Below are positions 1 through 5,201 of a DNA stretch of 9,314 bases, piece after piece. The stretch's first letter is position 1; each line of letters starts with the position of its first letter. The translations under genes were made by a program, and so were the position numbers. The DNA is taken from positions 1-9,314 of the forward strand of contig CALJLX010000432.1 in assembly GCA_937982495.1 (NCBI GenBank), given 5' to 3'. Source of the DNA: an uncultured Desulfuromonas sp. GTDB lineage: Bacteria > Desulfobacterota > Desulfuromonadia > Desulfuromonadales > Trichloromonadaceae. The notes under the pieces are model-generated. The model had not been told where the DNA came from. It searched no databases and saw only the letters and a program-made list of their open reading frames with translations.

Positions 1-28
1 AAGTAGGTCGCCGCCGAAATTTTTCCAG

Positions 29-60
29 AAGGCCCGCCTCATTCGAGGCGGGCCTTTTTT
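29..60 (+). terminator. Rho-independent terminator of an upstream plus-strand gene
   Basis: A 10-bp perfect GC-rich stem (31-40 with 45-54, GGCCCGCCTC arms) closes an ATTC tetraloop and is followed by six Ts (55-60); two flanking A-T pairs extend the stem to 29-56. This is a textbook plus-strand terminator. The gene it ends lies outside the window; the first 28 bases may hold only its tail (a TAG sits at 4-6, which I cannot tie to a frame). Read on the minus strand there is no proper T-tract, so it is a poor terminator for the leftward methyltransferase. Confidence 0.88.
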
Positions 61-181
61 AGTTTGTTCACAAGCGACCCATCTAACGGAGCTGCCGAAT
101 GGAAAGGAATTTCGCAGCGAAGCCGTAAAAAATGGTTGTTGAAGCTTATGTTTCCGCCTACGAGGCGTCTTGTCTTGCAGA

Positions 182-973
182 TTATTTTTTTTCGAGGCGG
201 GTGGCGTAGACCAGTACCTTCTGATCCGTATAGCTTTCAACTTCGCCGGCAAAGGTTTCGATCTGAAAATAGTCATGAACCTTCGCGGGGGCGTTGATGA
301 AGTATTGGCTGAGGTTTTTAATCCCATCGCGATGGAGTCCGGCGCGCTTGGCCCAACTGGTGAAATCATGGGTCTTGTGAAAGACTTTGGTGGTCACGAC
401 TTTGAATCCGGCGGTTTCGACCATTGCGATCCATTCGCTGTGACTATAGGCGCGGACATGGGTCGGGTCCCGCATCTTTTCCATGGTCTGGCAAAATTCG
501 GCAATTACCGGATCTTCCGGCAGCAGGGTGTCGATGATAACCATTCGTCCCCCTTGACGGCGCAATACCCGGTGAAATTCCCGTAAAGCCCGGGGGACAT
601 CGGAAAAGTGATGGGGGGCGATGCGGCAGGTGAGGAGGGTAAAGGCTCCGGAAGGAAAGGGAAGGTCTTCGGCATCGGCTTCGCGGAAGGTCACGTTATC
701 CACGCTCCCTTCTTCGCTGATATACTCTTGGGCCTTTTTGAGCATCTGCATGGTCAGATCGGATGCAACCACACTACGAACCATGGGAGCAAAGTAGAGG
801 GCCGTGTGTCCGCCGCCGCAGGCGACATCGAGCATGACGTCGTCGCTTGTCGGTTGCAGGAGTTTTGCCGCTTCGATCAGGTCGGCGCCTTGGGCGAAAC
901 CCTGGTCCCGCACGTACCCGTCAGCCGTTTTGCCGAACTGTTCCTTGACCTGGTTTTTGAAATCGTTCGACAT
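182..973 (-). CDS. Class I SAM-dependent methyltransferase (YcgJ/UbiE-like)
   Basis: This 263-residue protein is a soluble class I methyltransferase. The glycine-rich SAM motif I is DVACGGGHTA (residues 49-58). The acidic residue after strand beta2 is Asp72 (VASDLT), motif ADAEDLPF is at 99-106, and the segment RIAPHHF (118-124) is followed by the usual RVLRRQGGR post-motif. RDPTHVRAYS (168-177) resembles the C-terminal half of YcgJ-type proteins. The substrate cannot be read from the sequence. It lacks the set of cysteines expected of an arsenite methyltransferase. The ATG at 973 is chosen over the adjacent TTG at 976 because AAGGAG (980-985) sits 6 nt upstream of the ATG and only 3 nt from the TTG. 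It is divergent from the aldo/keto reductase across 112 bp and looks monocistronic. No convincing terminator follows the stop. Confidence 0.87.
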   Translation of the reverse strand: MSNDFKNQVKEQFGKTADGYVRDQGFAQGADLIEAAKLLQPTSDDVMLDVACGGGHTALYFAPMVRSVVASDLTMQMLKKAQEYISEEGSVDNVTFREADAEDLPFPSGAFTLLTCRIAPHHFSDVPRALREFHRVLRRQGGRMVIIDTLLPEDPVIAEFCQTMEKMRDPTHVRAYSHSEWIAMVETAGFKVVTTKVFHKTHDFTSWAKRAGLHRDGIKNLSQYFINAPAKVHDYFQIETFAGEVESYTDQKVLVYATRLEKK

Positions 974-979
974 CAACTT

Positions 980-985
980 CTCCTT
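980..985 (-). promoter_or_regulatory. Ribosome binding site deciding the methyltransferase start
   Basis: AAGGAG on the minus strand lies 6 nt before the ATG at 973. A TTG codon immediately upstream (974-976) would leave a 3-nt spacer, so the ATG is preferred. Confidence 0.8.
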
Positions 986-1085
986 GCTCCCCGTTTTTCG
1001 CTGATCTCACCCAAGCATAGCACTTGAACAACTCAGGTTCAGGCGTGAGGTGGTTTGCCCATGAGAAAATTTTTGGGAGGATAGC

Positions 1086-2036
1086 ATGAATAAGGTCTTG
1101 TTGGGAAGTACCGGGATCGCCGTCAGCCCCCTGATTTTCGGGAGTCTGCCGTTGGGCCCCTTGCAGGCGGATCTGCCCTTGGATCAGGCCGGGCATCTGC
1201 TCCGGCATGCCCTCGAACACGGGGTCAATCTGATTGATACGGCTGCCCTCTATGGGACCTTCGGACACATTCGCGCGGCGCTCAAGGGCTATCATGGATC
1301 CTGTCATCTGGCCAGTAAGACCCATGCCAGCGACCCGAAACTCGCACGGCAACATGTGGAGCAGGCGCTGCGCGAACTCGGAGTCGAGTGCTTGGATATC
1401 GTTCATGTTCATGCCGCGCGGATTGCCGATCCCTTTGCCGAGCGTGCCGCGATAATCGACCTCCTGCTAGAGATGCGGCACGAGGGAAAAATTGGCCATG
1501 TGGGTCTGTCTACGCATTATATTGCCGCGGTCCGAAAGGCGGCGCGACACCCGGAAATCGCCGTGGTTCATCCCTTGATCAATCGTCAGGGGATGGGAAT
1601 TCTGGATGGATCGGTGGCGGAGATGGCTGCGGCGATCGCGGAAGTGGCCGCCGCTGGTAAAGGGGTCTATGCCATGAAGGCCTTGGCTGGCGGTAATCTA
1701 ATCGCGCAAGCGCGGGACAGCCTAGATTTTGTCCGTAACGTGCCCGGGGTTCATGGGGTGGCCGTCGGGATGTTATCCAAGGCCGAGGTTGACGCCAATG
1801 TTGCGCTCTTCTCTGGCGCATCTCTGGATGACTCCCTTTGGTTGGATCTTGAATCGCGGCGGCGGCGTCTGAAAATCATGGATCGTTTCTGCGCGGGATG
1901 CGGTTGCTGTGTCGCGGCCTGTACCAATAATGCCTTGGCCGTTATCGATGGCAAGGCGCGGGTCGATGCCAGGCGTTGTATTCTGTGCGGTTATTGCGCC
2001 CCGGCCTGCCCGGAATTTATGATCCGGGTGGTTTGA
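1086..2036 (+). CDS. Aldo/keto reductase with C-terminal 2x[4Fe-4S] ferredoxin domain
   Basis: This 316-residue protein joins an aldo/keto reductase TIM barrel (about 1-255) to a bacterial ferredoxin-type domain (about 260-316). The barrel keeps a plausible catalytic tetrad: Asp51 and Tyr56 (DTAALY), Lys78 (ASKTH) and a histidine in DIVHVHA (107 or 109). The tail carries two CxxCxxCxxxC motifs: Cys269, 272, 275, 279 (with an extra Cys274) and Cys298, 301, 304, 308, the last followed by Pro. Such fusions are known in anaerobes, where they are thought to pass electrons between a carbonyl/alcohol pair and ferredoxin-like carriers. The substrate is unknown. The start is supported by GGGAGG (1075-1080), 5 nt before the ATG. 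There is no signal peptide, so it is cytosolic. It is divergent from the methyltransferase and is followed after 165 bp by the permease; shared transcription is possible but not shown. Confidence 0.9.
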   Translation: MNKVLLGSTGIAVSPLIFGSLPLGPLQADLPLDQAGHLLRHALEHGVNLIDTAALYGTFGHIRAALKGYHGSCHLASKTHASDPKLARQHVEQALRELGVECLDIVHVHAARIADPFAERAAIIDLLLEMRHEGKIGHVGLSTHYIAAVRKAARHPEIAVVHPLINRQGMGILDGSVAEMAAAIAEVAAAGKGVYAMKALAGGNLIAQARDSLDFVRNVPGVHGVAVGMLSKAEVDANVALFSGASLDDSLWLDLESRRRRLKIMDRFCAGCGCCVAACTNNALAVIDGKARVDARRCILCGYCAPACPEFMIRVV

Positions 2037-2048
2037 TACCCGCTCCAT

Positions 2049-2065
2049 CTGGAATAGCTTTTGCT
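2049..2065 (+). promoter_or_regulatory. Candidate sigma-54 (-24/-12) promoter for the permease
   Basis: The sequence CTGG (2049-2052) and TTGCT (2061-2065) reproduces the invariant GG (-24) and GC (-12) of a sigma-54 promoter with exactly 10 nt between them. The pyrimidine-TGG and TTGC-W flanks also agree. The CACG after TGG is poorly matched (AATA). It lies just after the reductase stop and would start a transcript near 2076, giving a leader of about 125 nt before the preferred permease ATG. The same bases also form a small TAGC-TTTT-GCTA dyad (2055-2066), so chance is possible. Confidence 0.4.
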
Positions 2066-2146
2066 AGCCTATGTTCTGCGGCGTTGCTGGTTTTCGTGGA
2101 TGATCACCGCCGCTGCAATCAACTGGGGGGGGCTGGCGAAAAACCG

Positions 2147-2171
2147 TCTGTCCGGCCCGGGACCGGACAGA
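2147..2171 (+). promoter_or_regulatory. Hairpin in the permease leader
   Basis: A perfect 9-bp inverted repeat (TCTGTCCGG at 2147-2155, CCGGACAGA at 2163-2171) closes a 7-nt loop, CCCGGGA. No T-tract follows (ATCTTAACC), so it is not an ordinary terminator. It lies 15 nt before the ATG at 2187 and 30 nt before the ATG at 2202, and just after an eight-G run (2125-2132). It could affect translation initiation, act as an operator, or stabilise a processed mRNA. I match it to no known riboswitch class. Confidence 0.5.
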
Positions 2172-2201
2172 ATCTTAACCGAAGGGATGATCGGCGCGGA
2201 C

Positions 2202-3194
2202 ATGGAAAACTGGAGTGAGTTAATCGTCAAACTGGGTACGGGGCTCTGGCGTGAAATTCTTTATATCCTGCCTTTTCTGCTGCTGGGGGTCCTCCTGGAA
2301 GCGGTCATCCGAACCTTTAAATGGCATGTCAAGATCCGCAAGGCCCTGACCCACTTCGGCGGTCTCTCCATCATTTTAGCCACGCTGTTGGGGCTGATCA
2401 GTCCTCTCTGCGCCTGCGCTACCCTGCCCCTGGTTATTTCCCTGTTGCTGGCGGGCTTGCCCCTGGCGCCCGCCATGTCGCTGTTGGTCACCTCGCCGCT
2501 CATGAGCCCGGCTGGCTATACCCTTCTGAACTGGGAGTTGGGCACCCTCTGGGCCAATGTCGTGCTGATCTGCGCCCTGTTCATGGGATTGTATGCCGGC
2601 TACGCCACGCACTTTTTGCGCCGTTACGGGTTTACCGAAGAACGCCTTTTTCGTAAAGTCCTTCCCAAGGGCGATTTTCACGACCCGGAGTATCCGGTGG
2701 AGGAGTTGCGTTGTGATTGCGGCAAACAGCTCTCGCATCGGGTCGATCGCTGCACCCATAACAAATTTCTGGTGTTTTTAGCCAAATTCTGGGAAGGGCT
2801 GCTCAAGATTGGGCGCTTTGCCCTGATCGGCCTGGTGATCGAAGTGGTTGCGTCGACCTTTATCCCCACGGACTGGTTGGCGGCGCTGCTCTCCGGCGAG
2901 GGGATCGCACCCATTTTGACCCTGACCTTCGCGACCATTCCTCTGCATCTGCCGCAAGTCACCGCCGCCGCCATGCTCTACGGATTTGTTTCGCCGGAAG
3001 TTGGGGAGGGTATCACTCTCGCCAAGGGGGCGGGGATCGCCCTGCTCATCGGTGGGCCGGTGACGGCTCTACCGGTCATGGCCATTTTTATTTCCATGTT
3101 TCGCAAGCGGGTGTTGTTGCTCTATTTGTTTCTGTGTGTTTCAGGAACGCTTTTTCTGGCATTCGCCTATCGCTGGTTGCCCATCGGCGGGTAG
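2202..3194 (+). CDS. Predicted permease, PF03773 (DUF318/ArsP-like) family
   Basis: This 330-residue integral membrane protein has about eight hydrophobic segments, near residues 16-36, 53-70, 73-96, 114-135, 203-222, 235-262, 275-297 and 303-323. The signature SPLCACATLP (67-76), followed by TSPLMSPAGY (97-106), places it in the PF03773 permease family, whose characterised members export trivalent organoarsenicals (ArsP) or have been linked to metal efflux. A cytosolic loop (about 138-195) holds Cys171, Cys173, His179, Cys184 and His186, a plausible metal- or thiol-handling site. The substrate is not determined. The ATG at 2202 fits the family length and puts the first membrane segment near the N-terminus, but its Shine-Dalgarno is weak. 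The ATG at 2187 (AAGGG directly adjacent) is an alternative, and the frame stays open to a TTG at 2061. It ends 3 bp from the stop of the convergent 216-residue gene. Confidence 0.82.
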   Translation: MENWSELIVKLGTGLWREILYILPFLLLGVLLEAVIRTFKWHVKIRKALTHFGGLSIILATLLGLISPLCACATLPLVISLLLAGLPLAPAMSLLVTSPLMSPAGYTLLNWELGTLWANVVLICALFMGLYAGYATHFLRRYGFTEERLFRKVLPKGDFHDPEYPVEELRCDCGKQLSHRVDRCTHNKFLVFLAKFWEGLLKIGRFALIGLVIEVVASTFIPTDWLAALLSGEGIAPILTLTFATIPLHLPQVTAAAMLYGFVSPEVGEGITLAKGAGIALLIGGPVTALPVMAIFISMFRKRVLLLYLFLCVSGTLFLAFAYRWLPIGG

Positions 3195-3197
3195 CGG

Positions 3198-3848
3198 TCA
3201 GTCCCCTAGATCCGTTGCTTCGAGAGTCTCAAGCTGGGTTTCCAGCCAGGGGATAAGCCGAGTAAGATCGGTCGGGACTTGTCCCGGGGTGGCTCCGAGC
3301 CGTTCAAGCTGGCTCGCCAGACGGCGGGCGGTCTGCAGTGCCCCGCGCAGATCTTCGCCGGGGGAGAGCCCGCCCACTTGGGCCGTCGCCACTTCCTTGA
3401 ACCGTTTCTGCACCGTGGGGTGGCTCCGGTTTTCTTCGAGAACCGCCCGTCGTAATCCGGCGTAGTCCTCGTCTGAAAAACCCTTTTCCTCCCGCGCCTG
3501 CCGCAAGAGTTCGACGGACCGGTAATCCGGAACGGGGGCGATTTCTCCCTGACGGGGAACAAGTTGCGGCTCTTCCCGTTCCAGAAAGTCGTAGGCCAGG
3601 GTCAGTTTCTGGGCGGTCGGCTTCTTGATGCGGATTTCCTGGGCGCAGTAATCTTCGAAATTGGCGTAGCCCCATTCCTGAAAAAGTCCGCCGCGCTTGA
3701 CCCGCAGCAACCGTTCTCCCAAAGCGACCCATGAGGATTTAAAGGCCCGGGCGGTCGCCAGAACCTGATAGCGTTCCGATTCCGGGGGCAGGGTTTCCAT
3801 GACCTCTTCGATGGCCATCTCTCCCCGCGTTTTTCTCGTTTCGTTCAT
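3198..3848 (-). CDS. Conserved hypothetical protein, possible helix-turn-helix
   Basis: I do not recognise a named function for this 216-residue soluble, charged, largely helical protein. Residues 52-90 (GLFQEWGY, NFEDYCAQE, TAQKL) resemble the compact helix-turn-helix seen in small DNA-binding proteins of phages and plasmids and in conserved deltaproteobacterial hypotheticals; this is pattern recognition only. A proline-rich linker (93-108) leads to a second helical part, with a possible coiled coil near 166-186. The ATG at 3848 is chosen because AAGGAG (3854-3859) lies 5 nt upstream; an extension to 3944 would discard that site and run into the divergent promoter region. Its leader holds a 13-bp palindrome (3870-3882). 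It faces the permease tail to tail and is divergent from the RlmI-like gene. No mobile-element genes surround it. Confidence 0.78.
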   Translation of the reverse strand: MNETRKTRGEMAIEEVMETLPPESERYQVLATARAFKSSWVALGERLLRVKRGGLFQEWGYANFEDYCAQEIRIKKPTAQKLTLAYDFLEREEPQLVPRQGEIAPVPDYRSVELLRQAREEKGFSDEDYAGLRRAVLEENRSHPTVQKRFKEVATAQVGGLSPGEDLRGALQTARRLASQLERLGATPGQVPTDLTRLIPWLETQLETLEATDLGD

Positions 3849-3853
3849 CTCTT

Positions 3854-3859
3854 CTCCTT
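3854..3859 (-). promoter_or_regulatory. Ribosome binding site fixing the hypothetical protein start
   Basis: AAGGAG on the minus strand stands 5 nt before the ATG at 3848. This supports the 216-residue form over the 248-residue open frame starting at 3944. Confidence 0.78.
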
Positions 3860-3869
3860 GCGGTAGTAA

Positions 3870-3882
3870 TCCCGAGTCGGGA
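3870..3882. promoter_or_regulatory. Palindrome TCCCGAGTCGGGA, possible operator or leader hairpin
   Basis: Six-base arms (TCCCGA/TCGGGA) flank one central base. The site lies 22-34 bases upstream of the ATG at 3848, between the start region and AT-rich sequence (TATTAA) that could belong to a promoter. As DNA it could bind a dimeric regulator, perhaps the gene's own product if that is a DNA-binding protein. As RNA it could form a 5-bp stem 11 nt before the Shine-Dalgarno. Neither role is shown. Confidence 0.35.
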
Positions 3883-3923
3883 ATATTAACATAGGGGCAA
3901 TCCCGCCAGCGACTCTTTTCCCC

Positions 3924-3953
3924 TTGGTGGTCGGCCCGTGCCACCGCTACAAT
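3924..3953 (+). promoter_or_regulatory. Candidate sigma-70 promoter of the RlmI-like gene
   Basis: TTGGTG (3924-3929) and TACAAT (3948-3953) are 18 bp apart. The -10 matches consensus at 5 of 6 bases and the -35 at 3 of 6. Transcription would begin near 3960, leaving a short leader that contains the AAGGAG at 3974-3979. The spacer holds part of an inverted repeat, GGTGG (3926-3930) and CCACC (3941-3945). Confidence 0.45.
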
Positions 3954-3986
3954 TCATGCCTACACCATTTTTCAAGGAGCATTCAT

Positions 3987-5201
3987 ATGAGCCAGGGAGC
4001 TTTTGTGGTCGGACCCGAGACCCAGCGCATGCTCGAACTGGGACACCCTTGGGTGATCGAGGACCGCTATACGAAACGCTGGCCGCAAGGGACTCGGGGG
4101 GATCTCATCGCTCTTTGCGACGAAGAGAACCGCTTGCTGGCCACCGCCCTGCTCGATCCGGGTGAAAGGGTCGTGGCTCGGGTTCTCGAATTCGGGCCGA
4201 TGAAATTGACTCAGGAATGGCTTCGTCAACGGGTGGCGGAAGCCTGGCGCTTGCGCCTTCAGGTGCTTGATTTCCAGGAGACCACGGCCTACCGGCTGAT
4301 CAACGGCGAAGGGGACGGACTTCCCGGTCTGACCATCGATCGCTATGGAGACTTTCTTCTGGTTCAGCTTTACGCCGAGAGTTGGCGGCGGCATCTGCCC
4401 CTGCTGGCCCGGGTGCTGGAGCAGGAGTTTCAGCCCCTGGGAATCTACGAAAAGCGCCGCCCGCAAAATACCCGGGAGCTGGAAGCGGCAACCCCCGGCA
4501 GGAAATACAGCCGTCTTCTGGCCGGGCAGGGGCGGGAGGGACGCTTTTCGGTGCTGGAAAACGGATTGAATTTTCTTGTCGATCTCGAAGAAGGGCTGCA
4601 CGTCGGACTCTTCCTCGATCAGCGGGAAAACCGTCGGGATCTCATGAAGAGGGTCGCGGGAAAGTCGGTACTCAACCTTTTTTCCTATACCGGCGCCTTT
4701 TCCGTGGCCGCCGCCTGCGCCGGAGCCGGACGGGTGACCAGCGTCGACGCCTCGGCCCCTTATCTCAAGTGGGCCGAGGAGAATTTCGCGGCGAATCGGC
4801 TTAACCCGCGGCGGCATGAATTCATCGTCGATGATTGCCTGGAGGTTCTCCGTGTTCTGCGGCAGCAGGGGCGGCGCTTCGATGTGGTGCTGATGGATCC
4901 CCCCAGTTTTTCCACTACCAAGAAGAGCCGTTTCACCACCCGCGGCGGCACCTCGGACCTGGTCGCCGCCGTACTGCCTGTTCTTGAGCCGGGAGGCTTG
5001 CTCCTGGCGTCATCCAATCATCAGAAAGTGGATATCGCCGATTATCTCAAGGAGTTGCGGCGCGGAGCTTTGCAGGAAGGGCAGGGGTTGCGGGTTATCC
5101 GTATCGCCGGACAGGGGGAGGATTTCCCCTTTACGACGAGTTTCCCCGAGGGGCGCTACCTCAAATATGTGACGGCGGTGCCGACGGCGGGTCGTTTCTG
5201 A
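3987..5201 (+). CDS. RlmI-family (COG1092) class I rRNA methyltransferase-like protein, motif VI Cys absent
   Basis: This 404-residue protein has an N-terminal PUA-like domain (about 1-70; HPWVIEDRYTK at 20-30), a central domain, and a C-terminal Rossmann methyltransferase. GLFLDQRENR (207-216) precedes motif I LNLFSYTGAFS (229-239). Asp254 is the likely SAM-ribose acid, DD at 282-283 is near the adenine, and DPPSF is at 304-308. RlmI makes 23S rRNA m5C1962 using a cysteine in an SCS motif. Here the equivalent segment reads ASSNHQ (341-346) with no cysteine. That resembles the SNN motif of the RlmK half of RlmKL (m7G), so m5C activity is doubtful and a base-N methylation on rRNA is a better guess. 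The ATG at 3987 has AAGGAG (3974-3979) 7 nt upstream; the upstream in-frame extension to 3924 is not needed. Its 3' end overlaps the convergent phosphodiesterase by 41 bp. Confidence 0.88.
   Translation: MSQGAFVVGPETQRMLELGHPWVIEDRYTKRWPQGTRGDLIALCDEENRLLATALLDPGERVVARVLEFGPMKLTQEWLRQRVAEAWRLRLQVLDFQETTAYRLINGEGDGLPGLTIDRYGDFLLVQLYAESWRRHLPLLARVLEQEFQPLGIYEKRRPQNTRELEAATPGRKYSRLLAGQGREGRFSVLENGLNFLVDLEEGLHVGLFLDQRENRRDLMKRVAGKSVLNLFSYTGAFSVAAACAGAGRVTSVDASAPYLKWAEENFAANRLNPRRHEFIVDDCLEVLRVLRQQGRRFDVVLMDPPSFSTTKKSRFTTRGGTSDLVAAVLPVLEPGGLLLASSNHQKVDIADYLKELRRGALQEGQGLRVIRIAGQGEDFPFTTSFPEGRYLKYVTAVPTAGRF

Noticed and set aside
155..167. Small hairpin after the first methyltransferase (CGCCT-ACG-AGGCG)
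   Set aside because: A 5-bp stem with no following T-tract on the minus strand; not a credible terminator.
1025..1041. TGAAC...GTTCA dyad between the divergent genes
   Set aside because: Five-base arms with a 7-nt gap are expected by chance, and no good promoter is placed around them.
2061..2201. 47-residue N-terminal extension of the permease from a TTG
   Set aside because: The extension is polar and unlike the family, it spans the hairpin and G8 run, and the shorter form has normal length.
1086..3194. Reductase and permease as an arsenic-detoxification operon
   Set aside because: There is no arsR, arsC or arsM, the nearby methyltransferase lacks ArsM cysteines, and a separate promoter is plausible; proximity alone is not enough.
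3972..4817. 281-codon minus-strand open frame
   Set aside because: It is antisense to the PUA and SAM domains of the RlmI-like gene and shows no recognisable motif.
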